A stretch of DNA of 64,000 nt from contig NZ_QGTM01000002.1 of NCBI RefSeq assembly GCF_003182195.1, positions 186,001-250,000 of the forward strand. Reading direction: 5' to 3'. Made by a program: the position numbers and the translations under genes. Below the pieces are notes generated by a model, which saw only the letters and a program-made list of their open reading frames with translations, made no database searches and was not told the origin of the DNA. The DNA comes from Halomonas sp. A11-A (GTDB taxonomy: Bacteria > Pseudomonadota > Gammaproteobacteria > Pseudomonadales > Halomonadaceae). Positions 10,424 through 20,496 of the stretch are shown here, piece by piece. Position 1 is the stretch's first letter, and every line of letters begins with the position of its first letter.

Positions 10424-10744
10424 ATGAGCTTCCAGCATCTCGATATCCCGACCCTGCAGGCCTGGCTCGACGAGGGCCGCGAGGCGGCGCTGGTCGATAT
10501 CCGCGACCCCATGAGTTACGCCCAGGGGCACATCCCCGGCAGCCGGCGCCTGGACAACGACAGCGTCGGCGCCTTCCTCGGCGAGACCCCGGCCGAGCGG
10601 CCGGTAGTGGTGGTCTGCTATCACGGTCACTCCAGCCAGCAGGCTGCCGCCTGGCTGGCCGGCCAGGGGCTGTCCGAGGTCTACAGCCTCGACGGCGGCT
10701 TCACCGAGTGGCAGCTTCGCCATCCCGACCGCGTGGAGGCCTGA
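10424..10744 (+). CDS. glpE: thiosulfate sulfurtransferase, single-domain rhodanese
   Basis: The 106-residue single rhodanese domain matches GlpE in length and has the six-residue active loop starting with the catalytic cysteine, VCYHGHSSQQAA near residue 65. GlpE transfers sulfane sulfur from thiosulfate to cyanide or thioredoxin-like acceptors in the cytosol. A GAGAGG ribosome site precedes the ATG. It follows apaH by 41 bases and precedes cca by 3 bases, suggesting one transcript. Confidence 0.92.
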   Translation: MSFQHLDIPTLQAWLDEGREAALVDIRDPMSYAQGHIPGSRRLDNDSVGAFLGETPAERPVVVVCYHGHSSQQAAAWLAGQGLSEVYSLDGGFTEWQLRHPDRVEA

Positions 10745-10747
10745 CCC

Positions 10748-11902
10748 TTGGACGTGACGCGGGACCCCGCCGTGGAGGGCCTCGAGGTCTTCTGCGTGGG
10801 CGGGGCGGTGCGCGATGCGCGTCTGGGCTGGCCGGTCTACGACCACGACTGGGTGGTGGTGGGGGCCACGCCGGAGGAGATGCGCCGCCGCGGCTTCAAG
10901 CCGGTGGGGCGCGACTTCCCGGTCTTCCTGCATCCCGAGACCCACGAGGAGTATGCCCTGGCGCGCACCGAGCGTAAGGCCGGCCACGGGTACACCGGCT
11001 TCGTGGTGCACGCCAGCCCCGAGGTGACCCTCGAGGAGGATCTCGCCCGCCGCGACCTGACCCTCAACGCCATGGCCGAGAGCCCCGAGGGGGAGCTGAT
11101 CGACCCCTACGGCGGCCTGGCCGACCTGGAGGCGCGAGTGCTGCGCCATGTCTCGCCGGCCTTCGTCGAGGACCCGCTGCGAGTGCTGCGGGCGGCGCGC
11201 TTCCTGGCCCGCTATGCCGGGCTCGGCTTCACCATCGCCGAGGAGACCCGGGCGCTGATGCGGGAGCTGGTGGCCAGCGGTGAGATCGGCCACCTGGTGG
11301 CCGAGCGGGTCTGGACCGAGACCGAGAAGGCGCTCGCCGAGCCCTGGCCGGAGGTCTACTTCCAGGCGCTGGAGGCGTGCGGTGCCCTGGCGGTACTGAT
11401 GCCGGAACTCGCGGCCGACCCCGAGGCGCTGGACGAGGCCCTGGGCAGGCTCCATTGCCTGCCGGAAGAGCTCGATGGCGAGGCGCTGGCGCGCTGGCGC
11501 TGGGCGCGACTGGTGGAGCACCTGGACGAGGCGGCGCGAAGCGCCCTGGCCGAACGGCTGCGCCTGCCCAGGGCCCATGCCGCCCTGGCTCGCCAGGCGG
11601 CGCTGACCCGGGAACTGTGCCGGGAGGCGCGCGAGGGGGCGCTGCCGGGGCAGCGGATACTGGGCTGGCTGGATGCCATCGATGCCTGGCGGCGCGGCGA
11701 GCGGGTGGCCCCGCTGGTGAGCCTGGTGAGCCTCGAGGCGCCGGCGCTGGCCGACGACCTGGCGCTGGCCTGGCGGCTGGCGGCCCAGGTGCTGCCGACG
11801 ACGCTGGTGGAGGAGGGCTTCCAGGGGCGCGCGCTGGGCGAGGAGCTGGCCCGGCGGCGGTGCGAGGTCATTGAGGCGGCGCTGGCGCCCCCGGCGTCCT
11901 GA
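10748..11902 (+). CDS. cca: tRNA CCA-adding nucleotidyltransferase, without a recognisable HD motif
   Basis: The enzyme repairs or completes the 3' CCA of tRNAs. The 384-residue protein has the class II nucleotidyltransferase motif [12 protein letters not shown] near residue 16 followed by the DHDW acidic pair, then [10 protein letters not shown] and [17 protein letters not shown]. coli Cca carries an HD phosphohydrolase domain with HP(E)VDTG and HDLGK; here the region is shorter ([18 protein letters not shown]) and no HD pair is visible. The chosen start is a TTG at 10748, three bases after the glpE stop; no in-frame ATG fits before the GGAVRD motif. Confidence 0.9.
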   Translation: MDVTRDPAVEGLEVFCVGGAVRDARLGWPVYDHDWVVVGATPEEMRRRGFKPVGRDFPVFLHPETHEEYALARTERKAGHGYTGFVVHASPEVTLEEDLARRDLTLNAMAESPEGELIDPYGGLADLEARVLRHVSPAFVEDPLRVLRAARFLARYAGLGFTIAEETRALMRELVASGEIGHLVAERVWTETEKALAEPWPEVYFQALEACGALAVLMPELAADPEALDEALGRLHCLPEELDGEALARWRWARLVEHLDEAARSALAERLRLPRAHAALARQAALTRELCREAREGALPGQRILGWLDAIDAWRRGERVAPLVSLVSLEAPALADDLALAWRLAAQVLPTTLVEEGFQGRALGEELARRRCEVIEAALAPPAS

Positions 11903-11908
11903 GTCGGG

Positions 11909-12427
11909 TCAGTGGGCCCGGGAGATCATTCGCCCGGCCCAGTGGAACTCGACCGCCCACAGGCGCTGGCTGCCGGCCTCGAAGCCGGCCCACAGCGCCG
12001 CATAGGTCTCGCCGCTCTCGGGGTGGCGGGCCTCGGGCAGCAGCTCGGCCAGGGGCTGCAGCACGAAGGCGTGATGCCTGATCTCGTCGCGGGGCAGGGC
12101 GACGCCGTCATGCTCGCCGGTGAGCTCACCCACGGTGAGCAGGTCGATGTCCAGGGTGCGCGGGCTGAACTTGGGGCTCTCCTTGCGCCGGCCGTTGGCG
12201 AATTCCAGGCGCTTGCACCAGGCCTGCAGCTCCCCCACCGTCCAGTCGCTGTCGAAGGCCGCCACCAGGTTGTAGAAGTTGCGCCCATCCTCGAAGCCCA
12301 CCGGCTCGCTCTCGAACACCCGCGAGATCCGGAGCTCTCCGAAGGTCTCCGCCAGGGCATCCAGGCAGGCGTGCACGTGGCGGTCGCGCTCGATATTGCT
12401 GCCGATGCTCACCGTGACCAGGGCCAT
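11909..12427 (-). CDS. folK: HPPK, 2-amino-4-hydroxy-6-hydroxymethyldihydropteridine pyrophosphokinase
   Basis: FolK transfers pyrophosphate from ATP to 6-hydroxymethyl-dihydropterin in folate synthesis. The 172-residue protein shows SIGSNIERDRH near residue 7, the SPRTLDIDLL metal-binding motif near 107 and LPRDEIRHHAFVLQPLAEL near 130. The tail is about 10 residues longer than E. coli FolK. It overlaps the folB stop by one base (TGATG), so folB-folK is a coupled pair. It converges on cca with only 6 bases between. Confidence 0.95.
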   Translation of the reverse strand: MALVTVSIGSNIERDRHVHACLDALAETFGELRISRVFESEPVGFEDGRNFYNLVAAFDSDWTVGELQAWCKRLEFANGRRKESPKFSPRTLDIDLLTVGELTGEHDGVALPRDEIRHHAFVLQPLAELLPEARHPESGETYAALWAGFEAGSQRLWAVEFHWAGRMISRAH

Positions 12428-12792
12428 CAGCTTGCCTCCGGGCGAGTGCCGCGTTCGATCTGTACGCCGACGGCCGCCGCGGCGGGCACCGCTCCCGGCT
12501 TGCGCACGGTCAGCCGCAGCCAGGGAATGGCGAACTCCTCGCGCAGGGTGGCGGCCAGCCGCTCGGCGAAGGTCTCCACCAGGGCGAAGTCGTGCGCGGC
12601 GGCGAAGGCCTGGATGCGCTCGCTGATGGCGGCATAGTCCAGCGTCAGGGTGATGTCGTCCGCGGTCGCGGACGGGCGGATATCCGTGGCCAGCGCCAGG
12701 TCGAGCACCAGGCGCTGGGTGATGGTGCGCTCCCAGTCGTAGACTCCGATGACGGTGTCGACGCCGAGGGACTCGATCAGCACGAGATCCAT
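12427..12792 (-). CDS. folB: dihydroneopterin aldolase
   Basis: The 121-residue protein is a FolB-type aldolase/epimerase that converts dihydroneopterin to 6-hydroxymethyl-dihydropterin, the substrate of the adjoining FolK. It starts DLVLIESLGVDTVIGVYDWER with the conserved I-G-V-Y/D-W-E core, and the C-terminal half has the FAxxHDFALVETFAERLA stretch expected at the active site. It is divergent from plsY across 167 bases, so both promoters must lie there. Confidence 0.95.
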   Translation of the reverse strand: MDLVLIESLGVDTVIGVYDWERTITQRLVLDLALATDIRPSATADDITLTLDYAAISERIQAFAAAHDFALVETFAERLAATLREEFAIPWLRLTVRKPGAVPAAAAVGVQIERGTRPEAS

Positions 12793-12959
12793 GGTGGGGG
12801 TACTTCCGCAGTCAGAGGGTGGGCGCCGCAGTCGTCGAATCGCCTGCGGCAGGCGTGGCGGGATTGTACGCGAGCCGCCCGCCGGCGAACACCGCAGGCG
12901 CTGGGCGCGCCTCGCTGTGCCTGGCAGAATGGGGCCTGTTCCTTCTCGGGAGGCCGGCC

Positions 12960-13568
12960 ATGGAAGCGCCGCTCATCTTGTCGCTGCCGCTCTGGGCCCC
13001 GATGCTGCCGCTGGTAGCGCTGGGCTATCTCAGCGGGAGCTGGCTGGGGGCCCTGACCGTCTGCCGGCTGGCCGGCGTCGGCGACCCACGCCTGGACGGC
13101 TCCTTCAACCCGGGGTTCTCCAACGTGCTGCGCCTCCACGGCCGACGCCTGGCGCTGGCCACCCTGCTGGTGGATGCCGCCAAGGGCATGCCGGTGCTGC
13201 TGCTGGCGATCCTGCTGGGCATGCCGCCCTGGGCCCAGGGCCTGGTGGGGCTGGCGGTCCTGCTGGGCCACAGCTATCCGCTCTGGCACCGCTTCCGGGG
13301 CGGCAAGGCGGTGGCCAGCGCCTTCGGGGTGATGCTGGTGCTGACCCCGGGGGTGGCGCTGGTATGCGCGCTGCTCTGGGCGCTGCTTGCCTGGCGCGTG
13401 CGCACCGCCGCGGTGGCGTCGCTGGCCAGCGCCGCCGCCGCGCCCCTCGCCAGCCTGTGGCTGGCGCCGGATCATGTGATCGTGGTGATCGCCTTCACGC
13501 TGCTGGTGCTGGTGCGCCACGTGCTCAATATCCAGCGTCTGGGCCGCGGCGACGAACCGGGGCTTTAG
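12960..13568 (+). CDS. plsY: glycerol-3-phosphate acyltransferase PlsY
   Basis: PlsY acylates glycerol-3-phosphate from acyl-phosphate in the inner membrane, the first step of phospholipid synthesis. The 202-residue protein has several hydrophobic segments, an NPGFSNVLR motif near residue 50 (the family usually has NPGATN) and GHSYPLWHRFRGGKAVA near 98 matching the substrate-binding loop. I chose ATG 12960, after GGGAGG, because upstream in-frame sequence lacks hydrophobic character. Repeat copy D follows its stop. Confidence 0.93.
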   Translation: MEAPLILSLPLWAPMLPLVALGYLSGSWLGALTVCRLAGVGDPRLDGSFNPGFSNVLRLHGRRLALATLLVDAAKGMPVLLLAILLGMPPWAQGLVGLAVLLGHSYPLWHRFRGGKAVASAFGVMLVLTPGVALVCALLWALLAWRVRTAAVASLASAAAAPLASLWLAPDHVIVVIAFTLLVLVRHVLNIQRLGRGDEPGL

Positions 13569-13593
13569 CTTTGTCTGGTGTGTGCCGAGGACG

Positions 13594-13776
13594 GCCGGGT
13601 AACGAAGCGAAGCGATATCTACCCGGGGGCGCTGGCAACGAGCGCCGCCGCGCACGTCAATCGACAGGGATGTCGATTGAGGGGCACCCGTGAAGGATTA
13701 TGTTGTGCCCCGACGTGCAAGCGGCAAGCGAAGTGGCAGGGTTTCGCCCCCGGGATCGCGAGTCTCGTTACCCGGC
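13594..13776 (+). repeat. large structured palindromic repeat, copy D (183 bp, divergent relative)
   Basis: Four nested or adjacent perfect stems are visible. GCCGGGTAACGA (13594-13605) pairs with TCGTTACCCGGC (13765-13776). CCCGGGGGCG (13622-13631) pairs with CGCCCCCGGG (13745-13754). GCACGTC pairs with GACGTGC around the core. The core holds TCAATCGACA-GGGA-TGTCGATTGA and a GGGGCAC/GTGCCCC hairpin with GAAGGATT in its loop. The two-hairpin core with GGA loops matches copies A and B, although the flanking arms differ. It lies between convergent plsY and tsaD with the motif strand in the plsY 3' UTR. Confidence 0.7.
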
Positions 13777-13791
13777 GTTCAGGCGTAGGCT

Positions 13792-14820
13792 TTAAGGCGC
13801 TTTCAGCGTATCCATCGGCCAGCGCGGCACCGCCTTCATCACGCCCTGCTCGTCGCGCTCGCCGGCCAGCAGCCGCTGTGCCCCCACATAGGCGATCATC
13901 GCGCCGTTGTCGGTGCAGAAGCGCCCGCGGGGGTAGTAGGCCCGGGCGCTGCGCTTGGCGCACTCGTGCTCCAGCCGCTCGCGCAGCCGCGCATTGGCGC
14001 TGACCCCGCCGGCCATCACCAGGCGCTTGAGGCCGGTCTGATCCAGGGCGCGGCGGCACTTGATCACCAGGGTGTCCACCACCGCCTCCTCGAAGGCGCG
14101 GGCCACGTCGGCGCGGGCCTGATCGTCCAGTTCGCCCGCCTCCTCCAGCTGGCGGATGGCGGTCAGGGTGTGGGTCTTGAGGCCCGAGAAGCTGAAGTCG
14201 AGCCCCGGGCGGTCGGTCATCGGCCGCGGGAAGCGGAAGCGCTTGGGGTCTCCTTGCTCGGCCAGTCGCGCCACCTGGGGACCGCCGGGGTAGTCCAGGC
14301 CGAGCATCTTGGCCGCCTTGTCGAAGGCCTCGCCGGCGGCGTCGTCCACGGACTCGCCCAGCAGGGTGTAGTCGCCAAGGCCCCTCACCTCGACCAGTTG
14401 GGTGTGGCCGCCTGAGACCAGCAGCGCCACGAAGGGGAACTCGGGGCGCTCATCCTCCAGCATGGGCGCCAGCAGGTGGCCCTCCATGTGATGAACCCCG
14501 AGCACCGGGATGCCCAGCGCCCGGGCCATGCCATGGGCGGTGGCGGCGCCCACCATCAGGGCGCCCACCAGGCCGGGGCCCGCGGTGTAGGCGATGGCAT
14601 CCAGCTCGCCGCGGGAGAGCCCCGCCTCGTCGAGCACCTGCTGGATCAGCGGCAGCAGGCGCCGGGTGTGGTCGCGGGAGGCCAGCTCCGGCACCACGCC
14701 GCCGTATTCGGCGTGCATGGCCACCTGGCTGTAGAGCGCATCGGCGACGAGGCCGTGCTCGGTGTCGAAGAGGGCGACGCCGGTCTCGTCGCAGGAGGTC
14801 TCGATGCCCAGTACGCGCAT
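13792..14820 (-). CDS. tsaD: tRNA threonylcarbamoyladenosine synthase catalytic subunit TsaD
   Basis: TsaD transfers threonylcarbamoyl from its adenylate to A37 of ANN-decoding tRNAs, with TsaB and TsaE. The 342-residue protein starts [14 protein letters not shown] and carries the metal-binding [12 protein letters not shown] near residue 110 plus [14 protein letters not shown] and [16 protein letters not shown]. The start at 14820 fits the family start exactly; the open frame runs on upstream but is non-homologous. It is divergent from rpsU. Confidence 0.96.
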   Translation of the reverse strand: MRVLGIETSCDETGVALFDTEHGLVADALYSQVAMHAEYGGVVPELASRDHTRRLLPLIQQVLDEAGLSRGELDAIAYTAGPGLVGALMVGAATAHGMARALGIPVLGVHHMEGHLLAPMLEDERPEFPFVALLVSGGHTQLVEVRGLGDYTLLGESVDDAAGEAFDKAAKMLGLDYPGGPQVARLAEQGDPKRFRFPRPMTDRPGLDFSFSGLKTHTLTAIRQLEEAGELDDQARADVARAFEEAVVDTLVIKCRRALDQTGLKRLVMAGGVSANARLRERLEHECAKRSARAYYPRGRFCTDNGAMIAYVGAQRLLAGERDEQGVMKAVPRWPMDTLKAP

Positions 14821-14881
14821 GGTGTCGGCTCGGTTGTGCGGAACAGCCCGGCATTCTACGCGGTTTGGGGGTGGAAAGCAT

Positions 14882-14910
14882 TTGCAAAGGGTGGGGGGCA
14901 CGACTAGACT
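14882..14910 (+). promoter_or_regulatory. candidate sigma-70 promoter for rpsU
   Basis: TTGCAA at 14882-14887 and TAGACT at 14905-14910 are separated by 17 bases, each matching four of six consensus positions. The resulting leader to rpsU would be about 165 bases. Confidence 0.4.
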
Positions 14911-15080
14911 ACTGTGCGCTGCAAGACTGGGTCGTGCACCCAGGTGGCGATTTCCCGCGACCGTTTTCGCCTTCCGGCTCGCCTCCCGGCGTTCCGGGTG
15001 CTTTCTCGTCGCGAAAGCTGCCACCCGCAGGGGTGTGCGTACTAACCGAACTCTAGTTACCTAAGGTAGGTGAGTGCTTA

Positions 15081-15296
15081 ATGCCTTCTGTCAAAGTACG
15101 TGATAACGAGCCGTTTGACGTCGCACTGCGTCGCTTCAAGCGTTCCTGCGAAAAAGCCGGTGTTCTCTCCGAGGTACGTCGTCGCGAGTCCTACGAGAAG
15201 CCCACCGCAGAGCGCAAGCGCAAGGCGGCGGCTGCCGTCAAGCGTCACGCCAAGAAGGTCCAGCGTGAGCGCAAGCGTTTCGAACGGCTCTATTGA
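15081..15296 (+). CDS. rpsU: 30S ribosomal protein bS21
   Basis: The 71-residue basic protein is collinear with bS21 ([20 protein letters not shown] start, Arg/Lys-rich tail ending [10 protein letters not shown]). bS21 sits at the platform of the 30S subunit and aids initiation. It heads the classic rpsU-dnaG-rpoD macromolecular-synthesis cluster. A GGTAGGTGAG ribosome site lies upstream of the ATG, next to an 11-base palindrome TACCTAAGGTA at 15058-15068. Confidence 0.97.
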   Translation: MPSVKVRDNEPFDVALRRFKRSCEKAGVLSEVRRRESYEKPTAERKRKAAAAVKRHAKKVQRERKRFERLY

Positions 15297-15348
15297 TCCG
15301 TGCTGGAGATAGTCGGGGCTCCGGACCCGGCCGTCTCAGGAGGACGCC

Positions 15349-15382
15349 AAGCGGCCGCCATCCGGTGGCCGCTTGTTTTTTC
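15349..15382 (+). terminator. intrinsic terminator after rpsU
   Basis: AAGCGGCC (15349-15356) pairs with GGCCGCTT (15367-15374), followed by G and six T residues at 15376-15381. It separates abundant rpsU mRNA from the dnaG primase message, as in E. coli, where a partial terminator lies at this place. Confidence 0.85.
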
Positions 15383-15456
15383 CTGGGTGGCGGTACCCAG
15401 CGGGTGCCGACGCCCTGAAGCGATCGCATCGCGGCTCGTCGAGGTGATCCGATTCC

Positions 15457-17307
15457 ATGGCAGGACAGATTCCCCAGCGCTTCCTCGATGACCTGCTGGC
15501 CCGCGTCGACGTGGTCGAGGTGGTGGGCGAGCGGGTCAAGCTGAAGAAGGCCGGCCGCAACTACTCCGGGCTCTGCCCCTTCCATCAGGAGAAGACGCCG
15601 TCGTTCACCGTCAGCGCCGACAAGCAGTTCTATCACTGCTTCGGCTGTGGCGCCCACGGCAACGCCCTGCGCTTCCTGATGGAGTACGACAAGCTGCGCT
15701 TCCCGGAGGCGGTGGAGCAGCTCGCCGGCCGGCTGGGTCTGGAGGTGCCTCGCGAGGGCGCCGATGACCCGCGGGCCCAGGCGCGGGAACGCAAGCGCAA
15801 GGAGGGGGTCAACCTGCTCGAGCTGGCCGCCAGCTTCTTCCGCGAGCGGCTGAAGATGCCCGAGGGCCAGGGCGCCCGGGGCTATCTGGAGCGGCGCGGC
15901 CTCTCGCCGGAGGTACAGCAGACCTTCGGCATCGGCTATGCCCCGGACGACTGGGAGTCGCTCAAGCGCCACCTGACCGAGCGGGGCATCGGCGAGGCGG
16001 TGCAGGTGGAGTATGGCCTGCTGGTGCATCGCGAGGAGAGCGGACGCACCTACGACCGCTTCCGCGACCGGGTGATGTTTCCGATCCGCGACATCAAGGG
16101 CCGCACCATCGCCTTCGGCGGCCGGGTGCTGGGCGATGCCAAGCCCAAGTACCTCAACTCGCCCGAGACCCCGGTGTTCCACAAGGGGCGCGAGCTCTAC
16201 GGCCTCTTTGAAGCCCGCCAGGCCGACCATCGCCTGGAGCGCCTGGTGATCGTGGAGGGCTACATGGACGTGGTGGCCCTGGCCCAGTTCGGCATCCGCA
16301 ATGCGGTGGCCACCCTGGGCACCTCCACCAGCGAGGAGCACCTGATCCGGCTGTTCCGCCTGGTCAGGGAGGTGGTGTTCTGCTTCGACGGCGACCGCGC
16401 CGGGCGCCAGGCCGCCTCAAGGGCACTGGAGACGGTGCTGCCGCTGATGATCGACGGGCGCCAGGCGCGCTTCCTGTTCCTGCCCGAGGGCGAGGATCCG
16501 GACACCCTGGTGCGTCGCGAGGGGGCCGAGGCTTTCCAGGACCGCATCACCTGCGCCAGCCCGCTGTCGGAGTTCCTCTTCGACCAGGCGGCGGCGGGGC
16601 GCGACCTGGCGAGGATCGAGGATCGCGAGCGCTATGCCAGCCAGGTGCTGGCGGCGCTGGCCCGCCTGCCGGAGGGGGTGCTGAAGTCGCTGATGCTCAG
16701 CGAGCTCTCGCGGCGTACCGGCGTCGAGGCGGCAGACTTCAGCGCTCTGCTGGCGCGCTCGGCCGCCGCCGAGTCTGCGCCGGGGCGGGAGGTGCCCGGT
16801 GCGGGTGCGCCGCTGGACGAGCCCGCCGGCATGTCCGAAGCGCCGCCGCTGGGGGAGAGTGCGGCCCCGGTGGCGCCCTCCGGCGGGGCGCTGAGCCTGG
16901 TGGCCCGCGCCCTGCAGTTGCTGGTTCACGAGCCGGCGCTGGTGGCGCGGCTGCCGGAGGAGGACGACTGGTGCCCGGAGGAGGAGTCCGACGGCCGCCT
17001 GTGCCGTGAGGTGATTCGCCTGCTGCGGGCCGGTCGCTATCGCAGCGCCCAGGTGCTGCTGGCTCACTTCCATGGCAGCGCCGAGGGCGAGCGCCTCGCC
17101 GCCCTGGCGCGCCGCGAGCTGCTGATCCCGAGGGAGGCGCGTGGCGCCGAGCTGGAAGGGCTGGTGGCTCACTTTCGCAGGACGCGGCAGCGGCGCTCTC
17201 CCCAGGAGGAGATCGACGCCCTGCTGGCCAGGGAGAGGAGCGGGGAACGGCTTTCGCGGGAGGAGAAGCAGCGGCTGATGGTCCTGCTCACCGAACTGCA
17301 TGGCTGA
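15457..17307 (+). CDS. dnaG: DNA primase
   Basis: DnaG makes RNA primers for replication. The 616-residue protein has the N-terminal zinc finger CPFHQEKTPSF...HCFGCG (about residues 40-65), the TOPRIM catalytic core with VIVEGYMDV near 265 and FCFDGDRAGRQAA near 309, then a Pro/Ala linker (about 440-475) and a C-terminal helical DnaB-binding region. A GAGGTG ribosome site lies 10 bases before the ATG. It sits between rpsU and rpoD. Confidence 0.97.
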   Translation: MAGQIPQRFLDDLLARVDVVEVVGERVKLKKAGRNYSGLCPFHQEKTPSFTVSADKQFYHCFGCGAHGNALRFLMEYDKLRFPEAVEQLAGRLGLEVPREGADDPRAQARERKRKEGVNLLELAASFFRERLKMPEGQGARGYLERRGLSPEVQQTFGIGYAPDDWESLKRHLTERGIGEAVQVEYGLLVHREESGRTYDRFRDRVMFPIRDIKGRTIAFGGRVLGDAKPKYLNSPETPVFHKGRELYGLFEARQADHRLERLVIVEGYMDVVALAQFGIRNAVATLGTSTSEEHLIRLFRLVREVVFCFDGDRAGRQAASRALETVLPLMIDGRQARFLFLPEGEDPDTLVRREGAEAFQDRITCASPLSEFLFDQAAAGRDLARIEDRERYASQVLAALARLPEGVLKSLMLSELSRRTGVEAADFSALLARSAAAESAPGREVPGAGAPLDEPAGMSEAPPLGESAAPVAPSGGALSLVARALQLLVHEPALVARLPEEDDWCPEEESDGRLCREVIRLLRAGRYRSAQVLLAHFHGSAEGERLAALARRELLIPREARGAELEGLVAHFRRTRQRRSPQEEIDALLARERSGERLSREEKQRLMVLLTELHG

Positions 17308-17468
17308 CCGGAAGGTCAACTAGCATTATTCAGGTTGGCGCCAGGGTTGATTTTTCTCCTACCATCACCACATAGGAGAGAGCGCCACCCAAGGGGCAAC
17401 CTGACAACCTAACACACCTGATTGACTGCGCAAATAGAGCGAACTGGCAGAAAGGGGCGTTACGGCGC

Positions 17469-17474
17469 TATACT
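17469..17474 (+). promoter_or_regulatory. candidate -10 box for rpoD
   Basis: TATACT lies 71 bases upstream of the rpoD ATG; a poor -35 (TGGCAG, 18-base spacer) precedes it. A gap of 238 bases between dnaG and rpoD makes a separate rpoD promoter plausible. Confidence 0.35.
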
Positions 17475-17545
17475 GTTCGGCTTCACGAGTTTTCTCCACC
17501 GAGCGCTTCAGGTGCTTCATTCTTCTTCGTCGAGATAGGGTTTCT

Positions 17546-19396
<1,851 letters not shown>

Positions 19397-19436
19397 GGTC
19401 AGGGAGCAGGCTCGGGGCGAATGTCCCGCCGCAACG

Positions 19437-19478
19437 AAGAAGCCCCGCAGGCACAGCCTGCGGGGCTTCTTGCTTTTC
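19437..19478 (+). terminator. terminator after rpoD
   Basis: A perfect 16-bp stem, AAGAAGCCCCGCAGGC at 19437-19452 with its complement at 19456-19471, has a three-base loop and is followed by GCTTTTC. It separates rpoD from the convergent membrane-protein gene and may act in both directions. Confidence 0.85.
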
Positions 19479-19490
19479 GCGACGTCCGGC

Positions 19491-20180
19491 TCAGCCGTTA
19501 CGGCGGGCCAGGGCCCAGCGCCGGGCGAGCAGGGTCAGCTCGATGACCGCGATCAGGATCAGCGCATAGCCGAGCAGCTCCACCACCTCTTCGGCGGCGT
19601 CCTTGAAGGTGCGCACATAGTGCTCCTCCATGACCGCCATCCAGAAGTCCTGGCGGCCGTAGAGGCGCGAGAAGACGTAGGTAGTGAGCACCCCTGCGGC
19701 AAAGAGGCCGAAGGAGAAGCTGTTGGCGTAGCTGGCGAACTCCTCGACGAAGCGCTTGCGCTCGCGGATCACCCAGAAGAGGATCGGCACTATCACCAGG
19801 GCCACCAGCACCTTCCAGGTATGGTAGGCCACCCGAGTATCCAGGAAGTAGTCCTGCTCCCGGATAAAGGAGCTGAAGGTGAAGGCGAACATCAGCAGGG
19901 TGACGGTGGGCAGCACCTTCAGCACCTGGCGGGTATAGAGCAGCAGCAGCGACGCCGTGAGCAGCACCGCGCTCTGGGCGAGCTCGGTGAAGCCGTACTC
20001 CGAGAAGCGCACCTCGGGGAAGTGCAGCGCCTCGATGTAGGCGCCCTGGGCAAGCCCTGCGATCAGCAGGATATAGAGGGTGGCGCGCAGGCAGGTAGCG
20101 GTAAAGCCGATCGGCCAGGGCTGGCCGGGAGGGGGGAGCTGAGACATGGCGTGTAGGGGCTTCCGGATCGAGACATTCAT
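19491..20180 (-). CDS. conserved multi-pass membrane protein of unknown function
   Basis: The 229-residue protein has about six hydrophobic segments, at roughly residues 30-50, 70-85, 90-105, 120-140, 155-172 and 200-215, with charged loops (FSSFIREQDYFLD, VIRERKRFVEEF). I do not recognise a named family. An alternative start is the ATG at 20147 (MSQLPPPG); neither start has a good ribosome site. Two AT-rich stretches upstream could hold its promoter. It converges on rpoD. Confidence 0.7.
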   Translation of the reverse strand: MNVSIRKPLHAMSQLPPPGQPWPIGFTATCLRATLYILLIAGLAQGAYIEALHFPEVRFSEYGFTELAQSAVLLTASLLLLYTRQVLKVLPTVTLLMFAFTFSSFIREQDYFLDTRVAYHTWKVLVALVIVPILFWVIRERKRFVEEFASYANSFSFGLFAAGVLTTYVFSRLYGRQDFWMAVMEEHYVRTFKDAAEEVVELLGYALILIAVIELTLLARRWALARRNG

Positions 20181-20496
20181 GATTGCATGTATTCTACTAC
20201 CTAGGTCTCATGTTGTCCATGGTCGGGTAAACTTCTTTCTTTTCAAGGCTCTGTATCAGCTGGACGGTTTGTTTTCAAGCTATTGAAAAGCCTGGAACTA
20301 CGCCATTGGTCGAGTCATGCCCAACAGGCTATTGCCGTGACGTCTCGACTCCTCTAGCTTACGTTAACGTAAAGTGCCGAACGCGGAGACGCATCGGCCA
20401 GTCCGCTGCCGAGATGGCCATAACAACGACAACGGCGCACAACAACGACAACAGCAATAACGGCGGATCGCTTCTGCGATCCAGAGAGGACGTCAC
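20181..20496. other. 316-base intergenic region upstream of the LIV-type operon
   Basis: This gap separates the divergent membrane-protein gene and livG. It contains AT-rich stretches (20200-20290), the palindrome at 20359-20372 and a CA-rich, unstructured leader with repeated ACAACGACAAC units at about 20420-20460. No open frame with coding character was seen. Confidence 0.6.
20359..20372. promoter_or_regulatory. 14-bp palindromic operator TTACGTTAACGTAA
   Basis: A perfect palindrome lies 125 bases before the livG start. The ACGT-n-ACGT pattern resembles operators I recall for MerR-family LiuR regulators of branched-chain amino-acid catabolism. The match is from memory and unverified, but the perfect symmetry in a promoter region supports a real operator. 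Confidence 0.55.

Noticed and set aside
14865..15064. Short open frames in the tsaD/rpsU gap
   Set aside because: No ribosome site, no family resemblance and varied composition; the gap is better explained as promoter and leader.
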